Assembly (NCBI GenBank): GCA_905331475.1
Contig: CAJNYU010000945.1
Location: 1 to 64,000 of the forward strand
Reading direction: 5' to 3'
Origin: Rotaria socialis
Lineage: Eukaryota > Rotifera > Eurotatoria > Philodinida > Philodinidae
DNA: 64,000 nucleotides
Position numbers and translations under genes: made by a program. The notes below the pieces were generated by a model that saw only the letters and a program-made list of their open reading frames with translations, did not search any database and was not told where the DNA came from. Positions 1 to 10,986 of this stretch are shown piece by piece. Each line of letters opens with the position of its first letter. The first letter of the stretch is position 1.

Positions 1-420
1 ATTTTTTATTTTCGTGCAGGCGATGGAAAAGAGATGATGACGAGAGAGCAGTGCTTAATTTGAAGAGTCCTTATTCAGATTGCGATTGCTTCTACTAGGG
101 ACATCAGAAACACCAACATCTTTTCCACACGGTCAATAATATAAACTGCTGCTCCACGTACTTTTTGCGAGAAAAATTCGAAGTAATAGATTGAATTTCC
201 TAAGAATCTTTTACCGATCTTTGGTAATTCTTAGTAATCCATAATAATCTTTAGTAATCCTTGGAAATCGTCCATTTGGAATACTGTCAGATGCCACTCA
301 GTGTTTTGTGTTGAGAAAAATTATATAAACATATTTATAAACATAAAGAGTTAGTTTTTGTTGTTGTGTAGAGATGCGTTGAATGTTTGGCTTAGTTTTT
401 TTGTTACTTTGGAGGATGGG
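1..420. other. AT-rich sequence with short degenerate repeats
   Basis: No coding region was recognised. Positions about 195-270 hold an imperfect repeat built on the unit 'taatctttagtaatcc', which may be the decayed edge of the tandem-repeat block that follows. Confidence 0.4.
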
Positions 421-519
421 CCCTAAACGATTCACATTACAGTGGTAGGACTGATCCTAGATAATCTATATTATTGATTAGAAAGGGTGATAACCGATCC
501 CTGGGGACGACCTAGGAAT

Positions 520-835
520 GGTCCTAAGTGATCGGTGCGAAGTGTGTAGGAATGATTTAAGCTGGATTGGTGTATTGTACCCAGGGAAGATCCTAGATGA
601 TTGGTGTGTTGTACCTAGGAACGATCCTAGATGATTTGTGTGTTGTATCTAGGAAAGATCCTAGTTGATTGGTGTGTGGTATCTAGGAAAGATCTTAGAC
701 GATTTGTGTGTTGTACCTAGGAATGATCCTCTGTGTTTGAAGTGAGGATCCTAGGAATGATGCTAGGTGTTTGAAGTGAGCTTCCTAGGGGGATGTTAGG
801 TGTCTGAAGTGAGGTTCCTAGATGATTGGCGTGTT
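520..835. repeat. 34-bp minisatellite, about 8-9 copies
   Basis: A unit of 34 bp repeats head to tail. Copies begin with 'atcctagatgatt', carry 'gtgtgttgtacctagg' in the second half, and differ from each other by a few bases. Four successive copies from about 594 to 730 keep exactly 34 bp spacing. Later copies replace the middle with 'tttgaagtgagg' but keep the period. No reading frame runs through it. Confidence 0.85.
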
Positions 836-985
836 GTACCTAATCGTGATGTGGATTATTTTTCAATCGAGATAATCCTGATGTGGCTTACTTTTCAATC
901 GAGATAATCCTGATGTGGTTGATTCTGTAATCCTCAAAATCATAATATGGATTTTTGTTTAATCCACATAATCTTAATGAGAATG
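836..985. repeat. Short 32-bp tandem repeat
   Basis: Directly after the 34-bp minisatellite a second unit appears, 'aatcctgatgtgg' plus 'ttttcaatcgagat', repeated about two to three times with a 32-bp period and then decaying. Both blocks share the 'atcct.gatg' core, so one may derive from the other. Confidence 0.65.
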
Positions 986-1104
986 AACTAGTTATCCGGA
1001 AAACCCAATAGTGGATGTTTTTATAATCCGGGAAAATCTGTTGTGGATGCATTGGTAATCAAAGAGATGTTTGGGAGAAGTAAATCTCTATACAATCTAG
1101 ATGA

Positions 1105-1330
1105 ATCTTGGTTGAGCTGCACAGGAATCCGACGGAATCCGGTGGAATGTCGCAGAAGTCTTTCTGTTCCGGCGTTTGTCTATGATCGGATCCTTTTCCG
1201 GCGTAATCCGGGCCGGAAACCGTTAGTTAGGAATCCGGAGTAATACGGATCGGTTCCGGCCGGTTTTACTGTGGAACTCGTCGGATTCCGGTGTGATCCG
1301 ATACCGGATCCGGTCGTTTCTTTGAAGATA
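1105..1330. repeat. GC-rich CCGG-containing repeat block
   Basis: In a genome that is otherwise strongly AT-rich, this block is full of 'ccgg', 'ggaatccg' and 'cggatcc' motifs on both strands, giving many short inverted repeats. A reading frame at 1043-1243 crosses it but is repetitive and has no recognisable domain. The same type of sequence recurs at 36.8-37.0 kb, so I take it as a decayed dispersed foldback element. Confidence 0.5.
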
Positions 1331-1396
1331 CGTAGGTCGGAATGAATCTCCTGGGATACAAATAAAATGAAAACTTAATCTATGTCATCTTTTGTA

Positions 1397-1511
1397 CCAA
1401 TTGCGACGACACTGTGACCCATAATTGCGAAAAACTTAGACGCAGTTACGCGTAACTGGGATTTTTTCACCGTAACTACCCGTAACTGCGCCACCGTTTC
1501 GTCGTAATGAA
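1397..1511. mobile_element. Small palindromic MITE-like element
   Basis: Imperfect terminal inverted repeats ('attgcgacgacactgtg' on the left, 'caccgtttcgtcgtaat' on the right, 13 of 17 matching after inversion) bound about 115 bp. The centre contains the perfect 16-bp palindrome CAGTTACGCGTAACTG and its imperfect inverted partner 30 bp on. There is no coding capacity. The family is not identified. Confidence 0.5.
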
Positions 1512-1557
1512 ACACATGGAAAATAATGTTCATTTTTCAGTCACCTATTAGTTGCCG

Positions 1558-2305
1558 TTATTAACCTGGCCTCGGATTCGTCCTATATTTTCTATATTTA
1601 AAAATTCCTATTTTTTCTCCTATATTTCGATGAATTTTCCTGTATTTCCTATAAAAATGAAAAAAGTAGAAAATTGCTAAAAAAGCTCTTGTTTTAGTAT
1701 AATTTTCGTGTTTTTTAAACAAATCTGTTCGATAATTATTGATTCTTTTGTATTCTTAGAACTTTTTACGGGGACTCTATTTTATTTACAATTTCTTTTC
1801 ACACTATCGAACGGGCTAAATGAAAATAACTGACTATTTTAAGTAAAGATATTCAAACAAAGTAAAATAGTCTTTATAAATACCCATGTTGCGAATACCG
1901 GATCAATTTTTGCGGTAAACCGCGGTATTTATCCGTTCTGCGGTAATGGGAGCCGGTAACCGGACCGGTAAAACCGCGGTAAACAGGCGGTTTTTTTGCG
2001 CATGTTTATCACATGTAANATTAGTTTATTAATATGTAAATAAACATATTTCGATTGAATTTAATTGTGTCTGACTCATTTAATTTAATTTAAGAAAGAA
2101 TTAAAATGAAATATTGACAAAAATTTCGTGCATATGTTAAGTTGATGCAGGAAAAATTTAAAACAACGTTTAATTCGAATCTAAACAACGAATTTTCAAT
2201 ATCCTATTTTTTTCTGATTTTTTACACCTTTTCCTGTATTTTTAAAAAGTTTGATCCTGTGCTAATTCCTACATTTTCAAAAACTTCCAATCCGAGGTCA
2301 GCCGT
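1558..2305. mobile_element. Non-autonomous TIR element (~745 bp) with GC-rich core
   Basis: The left end 'ttaacctggcctcggatt' and the inverted right end 'taacggctgacctcggatt' form degenerate terminal inverted repeats. Both ends are followed by Y-rich sequence made of 'tcctatatttt' / 'cctgtattttt' motifs pointing inward. The interior includes a GC-rich segment at about 1895-1992 with repeated 'accgcggta' palindromes and one N at 2019. No transposase reading frame was seen. Family unknown. Confidence 0.45.
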
Positions 2306-4233
2306 TATCGATCAAGGGTAATACTATGATACAAAAACGTTTTGAGAAAAGGACACGCCATCAATGTAAGCTGGATCAAGTTTTCTTTGTGCTTTTATCG
2401 TTGGAATGCGTTTCCGATGAAATATTTAGACTTGTTGTTGTTGTTGTTATTGACATATATGGGTGTGGATGTATGTATGATTATTACGCACTTATTATTC
2501 AGAATATCATATATGAGTAAAATGGCGATGCTGATTAGATTGATAAATAGTGGAAACTAGATTTATCTTTTATCTTGATTTGGCGAATATTAATGAACGT
2601 TGAGAAAGATCATTTTTAGTATGAAGCATTGCTTATCTGGTTCTTTATTTCAACTATTTATTAAAATTCAGAGAAAATATGAAAATTTGTTTTTATAAAA
2701 TTTTATTTTGATTTATTTCCTATATCTAAGATAAATTCTTAAAGCTTTCTTATGATTTATATCGTATGAAGTTTCTAAATTGTTAACTGGTCTTTGCATG
2801 CATCAAGCGAGTCAAGGTTTCTTTTCTTTTGTATAATTAATATCTAGCTTAGAAATATGTCATTTGAATCTATTCATAAAAAGTTGATTAGTGAATATAT
2901 TTCGGTTCTCGAAAATTAAAACAAATACTTCAATGAAACAAGACTTTTGCGAACAGAGTCATAATCAGTTAAAAGATAAATATCAATTTAAAGTCAGTGC
3001 CTATACACTTTCTCATAGAAATCAAACTAACTTATATCCGACAGTACATAAACATAATGGTATTCGGTTTTCTTCTTTTGACAAGAACAGGATAAATGAC
3101 AAGACAGCCATTCATCTTGCAACATTGGAATTACAATGTAAAAAAAGACGCGGAATATGCCGATTATAAAGAATGGAGAAATGAATAAAAACACGACACT
3201 TTAAGCCGTTGGTCTAGATGATAAAAGTTTTCATCATTGTCACTATCAAGATGCTAATGACTTTGCTAATGCATGCTATAATAAATCCATATCTATATTA
3301 GATATAATTGAATCATAGAAGCGTTGCCTACTTGAAGAGAAAATATTTAGCGATTAAATTTACGACTAATGATTGCCAATACTAAGCGGAAATGAATAGA
3401 AAAGAATTTATAATTCGTCTTGAAATAGATAACTTTGAATAGGGTTAAGTCATACGTATAGTAACCGGAAGAGAGATAAGATTATTTTTGAACTAGTTCA
3501 TCTTATACCCGAAATAGTAAACGCATGTTTTTCCATATTCATATTATATGAAGCTTTCTTGAGACACATCATGCAGAGATAATAATTATAAAGATGGAGC
3601 GCAATCATTATCAACAGGGCTCTAAGTGTTATGCATTGAATTATAATAATAATACAAAGAATTTCTCAGATATCAATCATCTAATGACTCCATCGAATTG
3701 TATCATATAATATTCTCTTTGCACAGTCCTATCAATAATTATTAACAATATGTGATTAACTCTTGTTCAGTAAAATTTTAAAAGGAAAATATACCCTTGA
3801 AATTATCACTTCGAATTAATAAATTCATATAATTTTCGCTAGTGAAAACTAACCTGAATTCGTTTTATGAAACTATTCTTCAGTTAAAATAATTCTCATC
3901 AATCAATAAATTTCATATATAAATGAACAAATAAAGCCTAATTTATTTCTCAATGTAATTGTCGATTCATTTAGAGATAGATTAATGTCGAACAAAATGA
4001 TAATAACATACACAGACCACACATCGGAAGAATATAAAATAGAAGGAGAAGAGAAAAAAAGGTTCCGGTATTTCTGTTTTTGTTCATTTGTTGTTTGCCG
4101 GTTGTGAAAGCGCACAGCATGTTAACACAATACAAAGAGCACAAATAAAGTAAAAGAAATTAAAAGAAAAAAAAAAGAACTAAAAAAAGAAAGAATTAAA
4201 GAAGTGAACAGGTTGCGTCAGACTCATTCACGT
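2306..4233. other. Non-coding interval downstream of PMCA
   Basis: No confident gene. A 92-codon frame at 2891-3169 and a plus-strand stretch at about 3219-3330 read like old exon fragments, but neither has a recognisable domain or plausible splicing. The purine-rich tract at 4140-4200 lies just beyond the PMCA stop codon. Confidence 0.4.
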
Positions 4234-5399
4234 TTATTCCTCAAGGATATTGACTCGACTGAAACGTTTGTATTCAACAGCTTCTTCGTGTCTCTTGTCT
4301 TTAATTTCTTCAAGTCGTGTTCGAAATTCATTAATAACACGAAACTAAAAATAGATCATATTTTTAATAGGAAAAATTGAAAACAGGCAATTAATTCGAA
4401 CCTCTGAGTTAAGTCGATCAACACTTTTACGAAGCATAAATTTAGCAATAGCTGGTGGTGGTTCAGTAACAACAGTAGCGGTTGTTAATTGACCAATTGT
4501 ACTAAATGGAACATAATCAACATCACTTGGTCTTGATGGTCGTGCATTTGGATCGGCATCAACAGATTTTCTAAAGGCTTCTTCTTCAGCAAGTTTTCTT
4601 GCTTGTTTTTTGTAACAACATGGACAACAAATACGATAAGCTGCCGAAAAGCAAACTGCAAATGGTTTAATTGGAATACATAATATAATCTAGATTTAAG
4701 GAAATTAAATTTTTCTTTTATTTTCATCAAACAACAAACCTGTTGCCATATAAGTGATCCAATACCAAAAAGTAAACTCCATCCCCATTGATAAATATCC
4801 AATTGTGCACAACTAAACACTCGACCACCAAATGTTACAATTACAATCTAAAACAAAATAGATAGATTATTATGATTTTTATTTTTTTTTCTTCTATATA
4901 TAATTACTTGTGCAGCAAAACAGAAGATCCAAATACCGTAAAAAAATGGATTTCGAAATATTCCTTTGAATACGTTTCTTTCTCCATGTAATTTTCTCGA
5001 GTTAATTTCATTGAATAAAGTCATTAGTACAAACGCATTAAATACTAATGTAAATTGAGTACTTAATTGTTTTGCAACATGTGGATCATGCTGAATTTTC
5101 TGAACCGTTGATTCAACACCTAAAAAGTATTGTCCAGCATAAAGGATAGTAAACATAACAGCGAGTTGATAGAGTGATTGTCCAAAAATATTTCTTAGCA
5201 TGAGTGGTGATATAATTGATTTTGTTCGCCCATATGGTTTTCTATTTAACAAATCTTCTGTTGGCGGTTCAGTGGCAAGAGCAAGTGAAGCTAATGTATC
5301 CATGACAAGATTAACCCAAAGCATTTGAACAGCTCGTAATGGAACACTCTATAGAGAGAAAAAAGTAATTAACAATGATAGAAATAAATGTTTTAAATG

Positions 5400-5431
<32 letters not shown>

Positions 5432-8400
5432 AAGTATTTATCGTACACTAATAGCTGCGGCTGATACAACTGAAATGAAACCAGCTGATAAATTAGCTGT
5501 TAATTGAAATTGAAGAAATTTTGCAATACAATCATAAACATTTCTTCCCCACATCATTGCTTTAACGATAGATGAAAAATTATCATCAGTTAAAATAATA
5601 TCGGATGCTTGTTTGGCAACATCTGTTCCTTGAATACCCTTTAGACGAAGAAAATAAATAAATGAATCGATCAAAAGAAAATTTCAGTTTTTTATTTACC
5701 ATGGCAAAACCAACATCAGCACGTTTAAGTGCTGGTCCATCATTTGTACCATCACCCGTAACAGCAACAACTTCACGATGTTCTGTAGCATAACTTTCAA
5801 CAATACCATTAACTAAATTATATTTATCTTGTGGTGATGAACGTGCTAAAACACGTAAGTTTGGCCAAACTTCATCAAGTTTCTTTTGTGAAATCTAAAT
5901 ATTCAAATTGCAAAATTTAACGAAAGATACTCATTGGATTTCAATTTTTTTCTAACTTTTCCAGATGCATCTCGGATACGTTTATTAAATTCTTTGCCTT
6001 CAAGTACAAGAAAGTCATCATTCGGTTTGATTATACCACATTTTGTTGCTATTGAGCGAGCTGTCATAATATTATCACCTGTTACCATACGAACAATAAC
6101 ACCTGCGCGTTGACATTTTTCAATAGCGTCTGGCACCTAACAACGAAAATAAATATATACATAGGCGCATTGATCGATGATTTATTTTATTTTCAAAATG
6201 ATTAACTTACTTCTTTTCGAACTGGATCTTCAATACCAACAATCGCAATACAAGTTAAATCATTAATTATTTTATCATCATCATCCCAATCTTGTACCTC
6301 CTTTCCGAGATGTTTATAAGCAACACAAATCGTTCTTAGACCATTGCTAGCCATTGCTTCAATAACATCATGTGTTAAACGATTTTTTTCAGCATCATTT
6401 AATTGTTTTAATTGATTATTTTCAGCAAGAATTGATTTACATCTAATGAAAAACAACGAAAAAAAAGATTTTTATTGTTAAAATGATGTAAAATATTCGT
6501 TTTTGTTTACTTCGTTAAAACCATTTCGGATGCACCTTTTGTGTAAACTCGAAAACCATCATTACGTTGAATAATTGTACTCATCATTTTACGTGCAGAA
6601 TTAAATGTATATACTTTAACTAGTTTTTCTTCGGGAATATCTTGACGAATTTGATCATACGATCCACCCCACCTTTGTACTAAATCTAATAAAGCACATT
6701 CGGTTTTATTACCAATTTGTTTTGGTAAACCACCCTCTTCGGGTTTTGATGCCTATATGTATAGATAGTATTGCATTGATGAGTAGGTAATAAAAAAACA
6801 AAAGTGTTATTCTAACCTCGATTTTCGATGTATAATTTGTATTAACCGATATAGCTTCAAAAAGTAATGGTAATAATTCTTGATTTACTTCTTCTGATGG
6901 TGGTAATTGTTCACTTAGTTTACCTAGTAGAAATATAAATTAAGTAAACGAACATAATAATAAACGAATGGGTCTTGAAATTATCAAAACTTCACCGAAG
7001 ACCCAATACTGACCTACCAGTGACAAAAGATTGCACAACCGTCATACGGTTTGTTGTCAAAGTTCCTGTTTTATCTGAACATATTGTTGATGCATTTCCC
7101 ATTGTTTCACAAGCATCCAAATGTCGAACAAGATTATTGTCTGTCATCATTTTCTAAAATATTTCAGATAAGAATTAGATTTACTTCAGACAGTATTTCC
7201 GTTTTACTAACTCGAACAGCATAGGCAAGAGCAAGGGTTACAGCCAATGGAAGACCTATTTATTAAAAAAGAGAGCATAGAAGATTATTTGCTTTATTAC
7301 ATGTAAGCATAAACAAAATATTACCTTCTGGAACTGAAACAACAACGACAGTAATACCCTGAATAAGAAACGAAATGAAATAGCCAATATCAACTGCTGA
7401 CGGTTTTTGTTTGTTAATAAGATAAGTTGTGATACAATAACGAACAATTAAACAAATCAATGTCAAAGCAGCAGCAGACATACCTATTCCAAAGCAAACA
7501 GTAATAAATTTGAATTCAAAAATAAAAACACTCACCAATATAACCAATGTATAAAGCAAGATTAGTTAATTTCGATTGAAGAACCGCTAAAATAGAAAAT
7601 AGAAATTATGTTTTTGAGAAGAAAACTTTTTTTTTCTGTTTTTTTACTTACATTTATGTTTACTTTCATTAGGTACAACGTCATTGTCATCTGGTACTTC
7701 AGCTGATTCAGCTGTACCATTTAATGCATGCTCTTTATTATCACGATTCTTTTCATGTAGTGAAATATCAACAACATCAGTAGATATTTTAACTGATTTT
7801 GGTCGATCTTCATTTGGTTGTTTTTCTGATATTGATAATGCTGTTTTTAATTTGACGTCATCTTCAATTTGCAGACTTTGCTTGGATAAATCAGATGTAG
7901 CCTTTTTAACTAAATCTTTTCCCTTAGATTTTACAGGTTTTGTTTTGCTATTTGTTGCTGGATGCACGCTAGCTGTTGCTCCGAGCAAACTCATTATATT
8001 TCCAACTTGAGAATTAAGTCCAACGCCAAGAACTACCATTCGAGCACTACCTTCCATAACATGTGTACCAGATAATAATCCCGCATCATCAGTTTCACTT
8101 TTCTTGATTAAATCTGTTTCTCCTAAAACAAAACATTTGCATTATAATTTCTGATGGATTTTTTTGAAGAAAAACAGTTTTGGTTACCAGTTAGAGAAGA
8201 TTCATCGATTTTCAGATCACTTGACTGAACTAAAAGTCCATCAGCTGGTAAAAGGTCACCTAAATAAATCAGTTTAATGAAGAATTTCTTTTGGAATTTT
8301 AGTTTTTCTTCTAAAATATTTACCATATTTAACGAAACAAAGATCGCCAACAACCAGATCCGAAACAGGAATCTGTTTTATTTGATTATCTCGTACAACG

Positions 8401-9579
8401 GATGCTTGTTGGTCTTTTTCAATTTTACTTTGTAATCCACGAAATTGTCGTTCTTTTCTCCAATCATTAAATGCAGTTACGAATACAACGACAAGAACAG
8501 CAACAAGAATAGCAACACCTTCAACCCATTCAAGATTGGCTAAAATAATACGAAATTGTTATTTTTCTATACTATTTTAATTCAATCTATCTAAAAGAAA
8601 ACAATAAATTTAGATTTTCTCCAGTTTTGTTTAGCATCCTACTTAGTATGAATAACAAGATATTAAAAGTTCTCATAATTAGAACTTTTTCCTGTGGTTA
8701 ATTGCTGCTGTTCTATTTCTTCTCTTCGTTCAAATAGATATGATTTATAATTTGTTTACATTTAAGTAACATGAGTTGATGTCTATAAATGATTTATTTA
8801 TATTTTTTTGTCAATACTTCTGGAAAATCTTTTAATGAATAGCTTTCCTAACTACACCATGTTGATCTCTTGAGAACATCCTGAATAAAAATAAGGCATC
8901 GCATCCACATGCAGACATGCGTAACATCTCATCTTTAATAATAACAAAAGCAATATAGAGAACAAGCGACTGGTGGACAGAGATAAATGATAATGAGAAA
9001 CAATGACGTATCGACAACATCCGTCGTAATCGATCAGCACAAGTATTTATCTAGTAGCCAAAGAAATAAATCAATATTCTCATCGTCTATCGCATTCCAC
9101 ATGTCTATTCGTCTAATTTATTTCAGACCTAAATGATGCAACTAAAAGAAAAAAAAGGAAAAACAGCTATACATACGTTCTTCTTCATCGTGTCCTGTAC
9201 TAGGTGGTTTATAGAATGAAAGACCAATCGAAATAATAGCACAGACCAATAATATTTGTAATAACATATCATGAAGTGCATCCCAACATAGTGATATAAA
9301 TGATTTCATCGGTTTTGGTGGTATTTCATTTTTTCCAAATACTGCACGACGTTGTTCAAGATCTTGTTCATTATCTGAGTCAAGTCCTTTAGTGCCATCA
9401 ACTTTTAATTTGTCTAAAATTCCTTGAGTACCATTATATTCTGAAGAATTTAATTTTTCAATTAATTCTTTTCCACGTGATTCCATCAATGTCTTTAATT
9501 GATCAACTGTTAGACCAAACATTGATGGATCGCCGCTCGCGGGTGTTTTTGCAGGCGCTGATTTTTTTCTTGACGGCAT
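4234..9579 (-). CDS. Plasma-membrane calcium-transporting ATPase (PMCA)
   Basis: P2B-type ATPase that exports cytosolic Ca2+ across the plasma membrane. I resolve 18 exons on the minus strand: 9177-9579, 8324-8539, 8188-8259, 7652-8122, 7536-7586, 7325-7483, 7212-7255, 7018-7153, 6817-6923, 6511-6752, 6211-6442, 5957-6136, 5700-5894, 5447-5638, 4908-5348, 4740-4847, 4402-4689, 4234-4344. They sum to 3648 nt, 1215 residues, near the family's usual length. Seen: the phosphorylation motif DKTGTLT with Asp about 499, the E1/E2 loop DESSLTG, the hinge [14 protein letters not shown] in TM4, and the conserved TM5-TM10 block. A lysine-rich linker (exon 4) sits between A-domain and TM3. The C-terminal tail has no obvious vertebrate-type calmodulin-binding helix. 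Most introns are about 50-70 bp; intron 1 is 637 bp. A 3' splice site abuts the start codon. Confidence 0.95.
5400..5427. repeat. (TA)n microsatellite in PMCA intron
   Basis: A pure TA run of about 26 bp lies in the intron between PMCA exons 14 and 15. Confidence 0.9.
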
Positions 9580-10684
9580 CTTAATGAAAGCAAAACAGAA
9601 TCTATAGAAAATTAACGAAAAAAAAAATTCCTTCTGTTATCATGTCATAGTATTTCATACTATTTTTTTTTGCTTCTTATTGCATCGTATCTATTATGTA
9701 CATCAATGCATGGTATTAGCAAATATTGGTTTTTTTTCTTCTCCTTCTTCTTCAACGAATCAACTAACCTTACTTATCATATGCATCTCTCCGATTCCAA
9801 GAAAACAATGAGCATGAACACAAAAATTGCATATTTTATATCTATCTATCTATCTATATATGGCTATATGTAGAAGCATAAGTATAGCATCATCCACTCT
9901 CCGTTGATGATAATATTTGCATATTGAGTGTGAATGCTACTGTCATTTCTCGGCGACGGCACAGACGCAAATGAGACTATCGCTTTAAACTCACTTGAAT
10001 TTACTTTATTAAGATGCGTCTGTCCCTACTCAATCCTATCTAGTGTATTAGCTAGACTAATGTCGAATGAAAGTTTTTCCTTTCGTTTTTATCTTTTATT
10101 CTGCTTTTATTTAATCTCTAGACGATTGATGAACAAAATAAAACAAATAAAAGTAAAAAAAAAAACGGATGTCAGTCAAATATGCACGGAACTAAAAATC
10201 TTATTTATCTATTATTTAAAAAACCATCAATTACTTGTTCGAACTCAAAATAGTGTTAAAGAAAAGAACAACTTCTTTTCTCTCAAATGTTACAGAACAA
10301 TACTATTTTCTATCGACCATACTCTGGCTTTGCAGGGAAGCGAAGACGATATATTCTGTTATTTGAGGTAACCGACTAACTGTACACCAGAATATTCCAA
10401 GTTGTACATGATTCTTTCTCGCATTTTCCTCTTTTCCTGCTACGAGCATATCCTATCTATTGGTACATCAGTTGGTTGGCATCGAATCAAATTTCTGCTG
10501 CTGATGATATACACACGATAGAATTAGTATTGCATGGTTAAAGCGTTTCTTTGCCGCTGCTGCTGTTGTTGTTTGTTGTTATTCTGCTGTCGTTTCTCAT
10601 CTGCGTCTGTCAGTAATCATCATCATCATCATATATTTGATTCTTCAGCATCGTATCTATATTTAGATAATTCATGGGATGCAC
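9580..10684. other. PMCA upstream region, no gene recognised
   Basis: AT-rich, with a (TATC)n tract at about 9839-9860 and a (CAT)n tract at about 10617-10632. An open frame at 9934-10371 has no recognisable domain. The promoter of the PMCA gene should lie here, but no single element can be picked out. Confidence 0.4.
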
Positions 10685-10986
10685 CTAAGATGGTTCGAAC
10701 AGCTTAACAAAAAGAATTAGCTTATTCTTACATATGTTCTCTCAAAGTTTATATAGTATATATAACAGCAACCGAAAAAACAACATAAAGAAAAAAATAG
10801 AATTATGCCATGGTTACCTTTTTTTTAGGCTGTTTTATCTCCGGTGATGGAATTGATGGATCTAATAATTGCATTTCCATTTGTTTTTCTGTTTCGTCTT
10901 CAAGTGTAGGATGAGAATCTGCCGATGAGCGATTCTTTTTTGAAACTTTACTATCAGTTCGAACGTTTTTTGCACTTTCGCCCGAC
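10685..10986 (-). CDS. Last two exons of an unrecognised gene
   Basis: Minus-strand exon 10818-10986 is bounded by a good acceptor (tttatag) and donor (gtaacc) and is open in only one frame. It encodes a hydrophilic, Ser/Lys/Glu-rich stretch ending SPEIKQPKKK. The short terminal exon 10685-10702 follows in phase and adds LFEPS and a stop. No domain is recognised. Upstream exons must lie to the right, beyond 10986, but none was found, so either a long intron separates them or this is a fragment. Codon use looks like that of the neighbouring genes. Confidence 0.4.

Noticed and set aside
1043-1243. 66-codon frame in the left repeat region
   Set aside because: Runs through a GC-rich repeat block with recurring RRNPG-like peptides caused by the repeat unit.
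3219-3330. Exon-like plus-strand stretch (DDKSFHHCHYQDANDF)
   Set aside because: Coding-like but short, lacks start, partner exons and a recognisable family; too weak to annotate.
9934-10371. 145-codon plus-strand frame upstream of PMCA
   Set aside because: Low-complexity Lys/Leu/Phe composition typical of AT-rich non-coding DNA; no domain, no splice context.
10617-10632. CRISPR-like or other short regular repeats
   Set aside because: These are simple trinucleotide microsatellites without spacers.
10681-10710. tRNA T-loop-like 'ggttcgaa'
   Set aside because: No acceptor stem, D-arm or anticodon arm can be drawn around it; it falls in the terminal exon described above. No tRNA or rRNA gene was found in the window by eye.
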